NCBI RefSeq assembly: GCF_013410115.1
Contig: NZ_JACCCV010000002.1
Coordinates: 992,001 to 1,056,000, forward strand
Source of the DNA: Tunturiibacter gelidiferens
Lineage (GTDB): Bacteria; Acidobacteriota; Terriglobia; Terriglobales; Acidobacteriaceae
DNA length: 64,000 bases
Reading direction: 5' to 3'
The notes under the pieces are model-generated. The model had not been told where the DNA came from and did no database searches. It saw only the letters and a program-made list of their open reading frames with translations. Numbering within the stretch: position 1 is the first letter of the stretch; every line of letters starts with the position of its first letter. Shown here piece after piece: positions 1-6,423 of the stretch. The position numbers were made by a program, and so were the translations under genes.

Positions 1-2
1 AA

Positions 3-110
3 GTAACCAAGATCGCGCCGTTCGTCCGCGTCTTTGGTGTTGCGGCTGCGGTCATGACCGCGGGCATCATCGGCATCTTCACCTTCGACGCCTGGCAGCA
101 TCTCAGGTAG
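3..110 (+). CDS. C-terminal end of a membrane protein (partial)
   Basis: The frame is open from the window edge to a TAG stop and encodes about 35 residues ending in FDAWQHLR. It contains a hydrophobic stretch (VAAAVMTAGIIGIF) typical of a last transmembrane helix. The rest lies outside the window, so the family cannot be named. The next gene runs on the opposite strand and converges on it. Confidence 0.5.
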   Translation, partial: VTKIAPFVRVFGVAAAVMTAGIIGIFTFDAWQHLR

Positions 111-265
111 ATCTTCGAAAACACGGGCCGGCCGTCTCGTAAAGACCGTGCCGGCCGTATGCTTACCCGCCGCGCTCTATGCCTTGGAAAAATCGCCCTA
201 CCGCAACGGGAGTGTAATGTCTTCCTGAGAGAAGCCTCTACCCTCCCGCCGTCCGACGTGTGTCG

Positions 266-760
266 TTACTTCCCTCTCACCGCAATCACTTCTATCTCAA
301 TCAGCGCCCACGGAGCGGCCAGCGCCGCTACTTGAAACGCGCTCCTCGCCGGCTTATTCGGCTGATCCTTCGTGCCAAAGAACTGCGTATACGCCGCCTG
401 AAGCCCCGGGAAATCCAGCTTGCCACCCTTATCCGGATCACCCGCCAGAAACACCGTCATCTTCACGACGTCCTTCATATCCAGCCCTTGCTCTTTCAAC
501 AGCGCCTGAATCTTGTTCAGCGCGCTCATCGCCTGCGTCTTTGTATCGCCATAAACCGCGGCAGTCCCCTTCGTCTCATCGGCAGGCGTCACAGGCGACG
601 CCAGCTGCCCGCTCAAATAAAGCGTGTCTCCAGCCCACACACCATTCGCGATAGGCGACTTCTCATTCGGCTGCAGATGCTTCACGACAACTTGTGCCTG
701 CACTCCACACGCAACAGCCATCAACGCTGCTGCCATCACACCAAGCTTAATCTTCATCAA
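266..760 (-). CDS. Exported RidA family imine/enamine deaminase
   Basis: The 164-residue protein has a signal peptide (about residues 1-22, ending VQA) followed by a complete YjgF/YER057c/UK114 domain. RidA proteins hydrolyse reactive imines or enamines to ketoacids and ammonia. The Arg that binds the carboxylate (R105 of E. coli RidA) is kept in the motif PARS at residue 139, followed by the usual IEIEVIAV strand. Unlike the cytosolic housekeeping form it should act in the periplasm. It lies 25 nt downstream of a Tat-exported amine oxidase on the same strand. Such oxidases release imines, so the two probably form an operon in which RidA clears the oxidase product; that link is inferred. Confidence 0.88.
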   Translation of the reverse strand: MMKIKLGVMAAALMAVACGVQAQVVVKHLQPNEKSPIANGVWAGDTLYLSGQLASPVTPADETKGTAAVYGDTKTQAMSALNKIQALLKEQGLDMKDVVKMTVFLAGDPDKGGKLDFPGLQAAYTQFFGTKDQPNKPARSAFQVAALAAPWALIEIEVIAVRGK

Positions 761-785
761 TCACTCCCTATGCTTCCAGAAAAAA

Positions 786-2366
786 CTATCCAAGCACCGC
801 GCTAGCAGCCCCGGCAAGTCTCGCAGACTTCACCTTATCGGAGATCATCCCCACCGCACGGCGCGCGCTCAGCGCCGCACCCTCCTGCCATCCGACAATG
901 TGGCTCGCCGTATCGCCAGCAAAGTAGATCGGCCCATCCGCCTGGATGATCACGTCATACCCGCTTTTCCCGCCGCCATATTGACTAATCCAGGAGCCCT
1001 CATTCCACGGCACCCGGCTCCACCCGCAGAACACGGGGTTCTTCAGCTCACTCCCATGCCCCGGGTGAATCTTCTCAATCGACGCCCGCGACGCCTTAAA
1101 CTTCTCCTCCAGCGTCAAGTTGTAAAACGGTGTATCCAGCTCATCCGAATAACCCGACACCACCACACCCGTCGGGTGCATCAGCCGCGACGACGGATAC
1201 CAGATCGGGCTTGGCCCCTGCATCAGATACGAAAGCCCACCATAGATGTTGTAGTCCTGCTCCCAGAACCTTCTGCTCTCCCACGCAATTTTGTACGCCC
1301 CGCCCATCGTGCTCTCGTCCACTACCTTCTTGAACGTCGGCGACAGATCATTAGGGATCTTCTTCAGCATCGAAAACGGCAACGCCGTAATGCAGTAAGC
1401 AGCCTCCACCTGCTTCGTCGCGCCGCCCTGCGTATACATCACGCGAACACCGTTCGACGTCTTCCGAATCTCCGTCACAGGTGAGTTGTACTGCACCACC
1501 GGTCCCAGCGCCTTCGCAAACGCATACGGTATCCGGTCCATCCCGCCCACCGGCTGCATCATCGTTGCCTGCCAGTCCCAATCTTCTTCGATGAACAGGT
1601 CATACCAGAAGTCCTCATCCAGCAGCACCCGCATATCCAGCGGCATCTCCGCCACCCCCACCTGTGCCCCGGCGCCCGGCGCCGTCTTATATCCAGCCCG
1701 CTCCGACCCAACATACGCACCCTTATCGTCCAGCGGTCCATACACTTTCAGAAACGCCGTCATCCGCTCGCGATCTTCTTTGCTCAACTCCGAGTCCAGC
1801 GCGCCATGGGCAACACACTTCGACAGCAGCTCCGAAACATGCCCCCGCGTATCGTTGATCGCCTTCCTCTGCGGTACTGGCTTCCCATCATTCGCCCGGT
1901 CGTTCTGAAGCAGTGTGGAGCGCGACGTATTGATCTCCACCTCCATCGGAACGCCGAGCTCGCGACAATATCCCAACATCGTCCAGTGGGTGCTCGGCAG
2001 CCGCGCCGGTCCAAGGTTCTGATAGTTTCCCTCTTCCCACTTGATCGCCTGTTTGCTTCCATCGCAGAAGCAAACCTCCTGCCCGGCGCGTCCGGTCCAG
2101 TTGCGCCCACCCGGTCGTTCGCGTGCCTCCAGCAGAGTCACTTCATATCCCAGCTTCTGCAGCTCATAAGCTGAAACCAGGCCGCCGATCCCACCACCCA
2201 GCACCACCACCTTTACGCCCTTGCCCGACCCAGCTGCCGCCTGAATCGGCTCCGCCTGCGCACCCTTCATCGGCATCAGCCCGAGAGACTGCATCGTTGC
2301 AAACGCGGCACTATAGCCACCCACCTGCCCTACTCGCATCAGAAAATCGCGCCGGGAGATCCCCAT
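786..2366 (-). CDS. Tat-exported flavin monoamine/L-amino-acid oxidase
   Basis: The start chosen is the second of two adjacent ATGs because AGAGG then sits 7 nt upstream; the frame stays open further 5' but without support. The 526-residue product begins with a twin-arginine signal (SRRDF at residues 4-8, then a hydrophobic run to about residue 38). A dinucleotide-binding fold follows, with GGGIGG at residues 57-62, an acidic strand end (LLEARE) and the RPGGR motif. The C-terminus has the flavin signature FAGDT...GWQEGAA. Members of this family oxidise primary amines or amino acids to imines with release of peroxide. The protein should fold in the cytoplasm with FAD and be exported folded. 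The substrate is not readable from sequence. It is cotranscribed with the RidA gene downstream and divergent from a TetR regulator. Confidence 0.9.
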   Translation of the reverse strand: MGISRRDFLMRVGQVGGYSAAFATMQSLGLMPMKGAQAEPIQAAAGSGKGVKVVVLGGGIGGLVSAYELQKLGYEVTLLEARERPGGRNWTGRAGQEVCFCDGSKQAIKWEEGNYQNLGPARLPSTHWTMLGYCRELGVPMEVEINTSRSTLLQNDRANDGKPVPQRKAINDTRGHVSELLSKCVAHGALDSELSKEDRERMTAFLKVYGPLDDKGAYVGSERAGYKTAPGAGAQVGVAEMPLDMRVLLDEDFWYDLFIEEDWDWQATMMQPVGGMDRIPYAFAKALGPVVQYNSPVTEIRKTSNGVRVMYTQGGATKQVEAAYCITALPFSMLKKIPNDLSPTFKKVVDESTMGGAYKIAWESRRFWEQDYNIYGGLSYLMQGPSPIWYPSSRLMHPTGVVVSGYSDELDTPFYNLTLEEKFKASRASIEKIHPGHGSELKNPVFCGWSRVPWNEGSWISQYGGGKSGYDVIIQADGPIYFAGDTASHIVGWQEGAALSARRAVGMISDKVKSARLAGAASAVLG

Positions 2367-2550
2367 CATGCCACCTCTTTCTTCCAATGAATTCAAATCC
2401 TGATGCAGCTGCAAGAGAACGAACATCGTGGTGGAACGAAAAGAAATGGAAGCTCCGCCAAAGACATCGCGAGAGCCGCATCGCCTGAAGCACAGAACTA
2501 AGAAAATCAATTTTTTCGAAAAGTTATGTTTACTCTATCGCAAAACTTCC

Positions 2551-2564
2551 TTGCTGGTCAGCAA
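2551..2564. promoter_or_regulatory. Inverted repeat in the divergent oxidase/TetR promoter region
   Basis: TTGCTG-GT-CAGCAA is a perfect 6-bp dyad with a 2-nt centre between the divergent amine oxidase and TetR genes. It is a possible operator or a CAP-like site; no binding protein can be assigned from sequence. Confidence 0.4.
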
Positions 2565-2574
2565 ATTTCGACAA

Positions 2575-2589
2575 CCGATTTAACATCGG
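2575..2589. promoter_or_regulatory. Inverted repeat CCGAT-N5-ATCGG
   Basis: This is a perfect 5-bp dyad with a 5-nt spacer, lying between the other two dyads of the same intergenic region. It may be a secondary regulator site or part of the promoter architecture. Confidence 0.3.
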
Positions 2590-2610
2590 CATGGCTAAAA
2601 CCCAACAAAG

Positions 2611-2624
2611 ATGACGATCGTCAT
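2611..2624. promoter_or_regulatory. Candidate TetR operator (perfect 14-bp palindrome)
   Basis: ATGACGATCGTCAT is identical to its reverse complement. It lies 44 nt upstream of the TetR-family start codon and 245 nt upstream of the divergent amine oxidase. TetR-family dimers bind palindromes of about this length, usually in the shared promoter of the regulator and a divergent target, so autoregulation plus control of the oxidase-RidA unit is the natural reading. No second copy was recognised in the window. Confidence 0.6.
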
Positions 2625-2668
2625 AAAATAAGACTCGAACTTCAATCAACCCCCAAGGTCGATCTTCG

Positions 2669-3307
2669 ATGAGAGTAAGCCGTACAAAAGCAGCAGAGAA
2701 CCGCGAACGAATCCTCGATGTTGCAACCAGGCTCTTTCGAGAGCGCGGCATCGACGGCATCGGTGTCGCCGATCTCATGAAGAGCGCCGGCCTCACCCAC
2801 GGCGGCTTCTACGGCCACTTTAGATCAAAAGATGATCTCGTCGCCCAGGCCTGCGGACGCGCCGTCCAAAAGATGCGCGACAGCTGGATCAAAGTACTCG
2901 ACCAGACCACTGGCGATCCCGTCCACGCGCTTGCCGATACCTACCTCGCCGCCAAACATCGCGACAACGCGGGCCGGGGCTGCACCATAGCCGCTCTCGG
3001 CTCAGAGATCGCCCGGCAAAGCACCGCCGTGCGCCACATCGTAACCGAAGAGCTCAAGCCCTTCATCGATTACCTGTCTGCAATCGTTCAGGGCAGCTCC
3101 GCCAGCCTCCGCCGCGAGCGAGCCATCACACTCTACGCAAGCCTCGTCGGTGCCATCGTCATCGCTCGCGCCGTCGATGACGCCGCATTCTCGAATGAGA
3201 CTCTTCACGCCGTAGCTAACGGCATCCGAAGTAAGAGCACGCCACGACCGCCAAAAGGGGGAAAGAAGCGAATCGCCACCCGAACTCCACGTGCGGCAAA
3301 ACCATAG
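2669..3307 (+). CDS. TetR/AcrR family transcriptional regulator
   Basis: The protein has 212 residues. The N-terminal helix-turn-helix domain spans about residues 8-58 and has the family pattern RERILDVATRLFRERGIDG...LTHGGFYGHFRSKDDL. The C-terminal half is a helical ligand-binding domain of the TetR_C type. The last 25 residues are a basic tail rich in Lys, Arg and Pro. It is divergent from the exported amine oxidase-RidA pair and has a perfect palindrome just upstream, so it is probably an autoregulated repressor of that pair. The inducer is unknown. Confidence 0.9.
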   Translation: MRVSRTKAAENRERILDVATRLFRERGIDGIGVADLMKSAGLTHGGFYGHFRSKDDLVAQACGRAVQKMRDSWIKVLDQTTGDPVHALADTYLAAKHRDNAGRGCTIAALGSEIARQSTAVRHIVTEELKPFIDYLSAIVQGSSASLRRERAITLYASLVGAIVIARAVDDAAFSNETLHAVANGIRSKSTPRPPKGGKKRIATRTPRAAKP

Positions 3308-3390
3308 TCTTGCTCACCCGCAGGCACCGCTCCAATGGCATTAGAATCCTGTCAAGTCGCCAAACCATGTATCTCTCAGTAAATAAGGAA

Positions 3391-3407
3391 GATACGCGTG
3401 GCGTATC
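3391..3407. other. GATACGC-GTG-GCGTATC hairpin
   Basis: A perfect 7-bp stem with a 3-nt loop lies in the gap after the TetR gene, 45 nt before a clear terminator. It could be an operator or part of a short untranslated RNA ending at that terminator. Confidence 0.35.
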
Positions 3408-3451
3408 AGTTACGCGCCAACAGCTATACTGAAATAGAAGAGATACCAAGC

Positions 3452-3474
3452 CCCGGCAGCTCAGCCGGGTTTTT
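3452..3474 (+). terminator. Rho-independent terminator
   Basis: The stem CCCGGC/GCCGGG with loop AGCTCA is followed directly by TTTTT. It lies 145 nt downstream of the TetR stop and insulates the next operon from it. Confidence 0.8.
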
Positions 3475-3590
3475 CGTTTAAGCCGATAACTCCTTTGATT
3501 AGACAAATTTACCTGTAACTACTTTAGAATGACGATTTTGGAAAAGATAAAAATGCGTAAGCGACTAAAAATAAGTGGTTTAGCAAGAAA

Positions 3591-3607
3591 TACCCCCCAG
3601 GGGGGTA
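3591..3607. promoter_or_regulatory. CsoR-family (DUF156) type operator
   Basis: TACCCCCC-A-GGGGGGTA is a perfect 8-bp dyad around one base. Known operators of the CsoR/RcnR/InrS/CstR repressor family share the core TACCC...GGGTA, and copper-sensing CsoR sites look like this one. It ends 11 nt upstream of the -35 box of the following operon, a position suited to repression. No csoR gene is present in the window, so the regulator would be encoded elsewhere. Assignment to copper rather than nickel or persulfide rests on the downstream genes. Confidence 0.65.
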
Positions 3608-3618
3608 ACCCCTCAACC

Positions 3619-3648
3619 CTGACAAATCAACGCAAAGCAACATATAAG
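3619..3648 (+). promoter_or_regulatory. Predicted sigma-70-type promoter of the PmoC/PmoB-like operon
   Basis: CTGACA (-35) and TATAAG (-10) are separated by 18 nt, and the start codon follows 26 nt after the -10 box. An 18-19 nt spacer is common in promoters controlled by metal sensors. A GAGGT ribosome site lies at 3666-3670. Confidence 0.5.
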
Positions 3649-3674
3649 ATAGGACCCATCAGAGCGAGGTCACC

Positions 3675-4883
3675 ATGGCTTCTTCCACCTTCCCAACTCC
3701 ATACGCTGGAAAGCAGGCTGGCACGCTGGTAGCCTCAAAGACCTCGAGCGTTCCCTGGTACATCTGGTGGGGCGCCCTCGCCGTCACCTCCTCCTCCATC
3801 GGCGGAGCCTGGGACGTCTCCTGGCATCGTTCCATAGGCCGCGACAGCTTCTGGACGCCGGCGCACATGGCCATCTATGCCTGCGGAGTTCTGGCCGCGA
3901 TCATCTGCGGCTACCTCATGCTGGTCAACACCTTCGGACGCTCCTCCAGCACGCGCGTCGCATCGGTTAATGTCCTCGGCTTCCGCGCCCCGCTCGGTGC
4001 CTTCATCGCGGCCTGGGGCGGCATCGCGATGATCACCTCAGCCCCCTTCGACAACTGGTGGCACGCCGCTTACGGTCTCGACGTCAAGATCGTGAGTCCA
4101 CCCCACACGCTATTAATTCTCGGCATTCGCGGCGTCGGAGTCGGCATCCTCTTTCTCATCCTCGCCGCAATGAATCGCTGCGCGGCCGAAGGACAGCAGG
4201 CCAGCGAAAGCACCTTCAAGACCCTGCAGCGCCTCCTCCTTTACGTTGGTGGTCTCTTTATAGCCGGCCAGATGTTCTTTCTCATCGAGTACACATGGGA
4301 CGTCCAGCTCCACTCGGCCTCTGCTTACATCGCAATGGCAATCGGCCTTCCGGTCGTCTTCGCCATGCTCTCCCAGGCCTCCCGCTACAAGTGGGCTGCC
4401 ACCTCCGCAGCGATGGTCTACATGATCTTCGCAATCGCAGAGATTCTTATCCTTCCTCTCTTCCCCGCACAGCCGAAGCTTGGTCCCGTCTTCTATCCCG
4501 TCACCCACATGGTCCCGGCAAAGTTCCCCGTCCTCATCTTCGCTCCCGCGCTTGCACTCGATCTGCTCTGGCAGCGAACCCGCAGTTGGAAGCCCTGGAT
4601 GGTCGCTCTCGTCTCCGGCTTTTTGTTCGTCTCCGTGCTGGTCATCGTGGAGTGGCCGTTCGCTACCTTCCTGCTCTCTAAGGCATCCGAGAACCGCTTC
4701 TTCGGCACCATCTACTTCGACTACAACTCCCGCCCCAACGGCCTCGATCGCCTGCGTCTCTTCTACCAGCCCGATCACGGCTCCGTTCTGTTTGGTGGAC
4801 TGCTGCGCGCAGCAATCTACGGTTCCATCGGAACCTGGATCGGCCTCAGCTTCGGACGCTGGATGCGGAGCGTGCAACGGTGA
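3675..4883 (+). CDS. PmoC/AmoC-like copper membrane protein with PmoA-like C-terminal half
   Basis: The product has 402 residues and about ten predicted membrane helices. Residues 47-64 read D-x2-W-H-x-S-I-x-R-D-x3-T-P-A-H. In methane monooxygenase PmoC (Methylococcus numbering) the copper ligands D156, H160 and H173 have the same offsets (+4, +13), and the residues between are also alike (WH, I, RD, TP-H). A second motif has D126, H130, D136, P142 and H144, matching PmoC N227, H231, E237, P243 and H245 with the same spacing. Residues 185-395 resemble PmoA in order: a Pro-rich helix, RYKWAAT, FYP...VPA, ALALD and EWP. The gene would thus be a C-A fusion. It overlaps the PmoB-like gene by four bases and follows a CsoR-type site. 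The homology is judged by eye from remembered PmoC/PmoA sequences; the substrate is unknown. Confidence 0.7.
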   Translation: MASSTFPTPYAGKQAGTLVASKTSSVPWYIWWGALAVTSSSIGGAWDVSWHRSIGRDSFWTPAHMAIYACGVLAAIICGYLMLVNTFGRSSSTRVASVNVLGFRAPLGAFIAAWGGIAMITSAPFDNWWHAAYGLDVKIVSPPHTLLILGIRGVGVGILFLILAAMNRCAAEGQQASESTFKTLQRLLLYVGGLFIAGQMFFLIEYTWDVQLHSASAYIAMAIGLPVVFAMLSQASRYKWAATSAAMVYMIFAIAEILILPLFPAQPKLGPVFYPVTHMVPAKFPVLIFAPALALDLLWQRTRSWKPWMVALVSGFLFVSVLVIVEWPFATFLLSKASENRFFGTIYFDYNSRPNGLDRLRLFYQPDHGSVLFGGLLRAAIYGSIGTWIGLSFGRWMRSVQR

Positions 4884-6391
4884 AGCGTTTGTCCAGCCCG
4901 ATTCGCGCAATTCTGCTCCTCTTGCTCTGTGCCTTCGCCGCTCCCCTCCGAGCCCACGCTCACGTAGGCAGCAAGGATGTCTATGAACAGGTCGATGCAG
5001 GCCCCTACAAACTCTTCGTCACGATCCGCACGCCAATCGTGATTCCCGGAGTAGCTTCCGTCGAAGCACGTTCGAACGGCGCGACAGTCAAAAGCATCCG
5101 GATTACTCCTCTTCCAATCACCGGGGAAGCGTCGAAGCATCCTCCCACCTCCGACCCGATGACAAACTCCAGCGCCGACCCGGCATTCTTTACCGGCAGC
5201 ATCTGGATGATGGCCTCCGGCTCCTGGCAGGTTCGCTTTGAGATCGCTGGAGACGCAGGAACTCAAACCGTCTCAGTTCCCGTACCCGCCGTCGCCCTCT
5301 CGACGTTGAAGATGCAACATGGCCTCGGAATCACTCTCGGAATCCTTGGCCTCTTCCTGATTGTCAGCATGGCCGGTATCGTCGCCGCGGCTGTCCGGGA
5401 TGCTCGCCTGGAACCCGGCGCCATTCCATCTCCAAATCGCAGACGTCGAGCCATTCTTGCAACTGCAGGCAGCCTCGTGGTCATGGCTCTCTTGATATGG
5501 GGCGGCGCGGCCTGGTGGAACGTCGAGGCGGCCAGTTACGCGCTGGATGTCTATCACCCCATGGCGCTGACACCGGCACTCTCAGGCAATACCCTCGATC
5601 TCAACGTGCAGTCTTACGATGGAGGCAAGGAGCGTAGCTTCCGATCCAACAAAGACTTTCTTCCCGACCACGGACACCTGATGCATCTCTACGCGATTCG
5701 AGAGCCGGAGATGGATGCTGTCTTCCACCTGCATCCCGTACTCGCCTCCGCAGGAGACTTTCGTATCGCGCTGCCTGCCATGCCCGCCGGCACCTACAAG
5801 CTCTACGGCGACATCGTTCACGCGAACGGCTTCCCCGAAACACTCGTCTCCACCATCACCGTTCCAGCCGATATGCCGGGCGGACCGCTCGGCCCCGACG
5901 ACGCAAAGGGATCTCCGCAGCCGCTCAGCCAGGGTCAACTCGGCAACTCCTACAAACTACCTGATGGATACATGATGGTGTGGGATCGCCCCTCAACCAT
6001 CAGCGCAAACACCGCATACGCCTTCCGCTTTCATCTGCTTGACGCCAACGGAAAGCCTGCAACTGACGTTGAGCCTTACATGGGCATGGCGGGTCACGCA
6101 GCCTTCGTCAAGACCGACGGTGCCGTCTTTGCCCACACTCATCCTGAGGGTTCCGCTGCGATGGCCGCGCTCATGCTCGCCAACGGAAGCAGCGAGAATG
6201 ATGCGAGCGACCGCCGTGGAACCATGAACACAGTAGCCATGAACATGGACATGGGAACACACAGCGCGCCGCTCTCCAGCACCGTCGAATTCCCCTACGG
6301 CTTTCCCTCGTCTGGCCGCTATCGAATCTTCATCCAGATGAAACACAGCGCGACGATTGAGACAGGAGCCTTCGACGTCGTCGTCCCATAG
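4880..6391 (+). CDS. PmoB-like exported protein with two membrane helices and His/Met-rich periplasmic domains
   Basis: The GTG start overlaps the stop of the preceding gene (GTGA), implying translational coupling. A signal peptide ends RAHA, so the mature protein begins HVGSKD, comparable to mature PmoB, which begins with copper ligand His33 (HGEKSQ). Domain order also matches PmoB: periplasmic beta domain (28-140), membrane helices (about 148-172 and 190-213), then periplasmic beta domains (214-503). At the place of PmoB GRWHVH (H137, H139) this protein has GSWQVR, so two CuB ligands are absent. The C-terminal part has its own His-rich motifs: HGHLMHL (264-270), FHLHP (282-286), MGMAGH (401-406), FAHTHP (417-422) and MNMDMGTH (454-461). 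These resemble FixH/YtkA-like metal modules. At 503 residues it is longer than PmoB (about 414). Function as partner of the PmoC-like protein is inferred. Confidence 0.6.
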   Translation: MKRLSSPIRAILLLLLCAFAAPLRAHAHVGSKDVYEQVDAGPYKLFVTIRTPIVIPGVASVEARSNGATVKSIRITPLPITGEASKHPPTSDPMTNSSADPAFFTGSIWMMASGSWQVRFEIAGDAGTQTVSVPVPAVALSTLKMQHGLGITLGILGLFLIVSMAGIVAAAVRDARLEPGAIPSPNRRRRAILATAGSLVVMALLIWGGAAWWNVEAASYALDVYHPMALTPALSGNTLDLNVQSYDGGKERSFRSNKDFLPDHGHLMHLYAIREPEMDAVFHLHPVLASAGDFRIALPAMPAGTYKLYGDIVHANGFPETLVSTITVPADMPGGPLGPDDAKGSPQPLSQGQLGNSYKLPDGYMMVWDRPSTISANTAYAFRFHLLDANGKPATDVEPYMGMAGHAAFVKTDGAVFAHTHPEGSAAMAALMLANGSSENDASDRRGTMNTVAMNMDMGTHSAPLSSTVEFPYGFPSSGRYRIFIQMKHSATIETGAFDVVVP

Positions 6392-6423
6392 GGAAGACTC
6401 TTCCGAAGGCCCCGTCGTGATGA

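Noticed and set aside
3675..4883. Ordinary multi-pass transporter as the identity of the 402-residue protein
   Set aside because: It lacks transporter signatures, while two ligand motifs with PmoC-identical spacing are very unlikely by chance. Kept only as a fallback.
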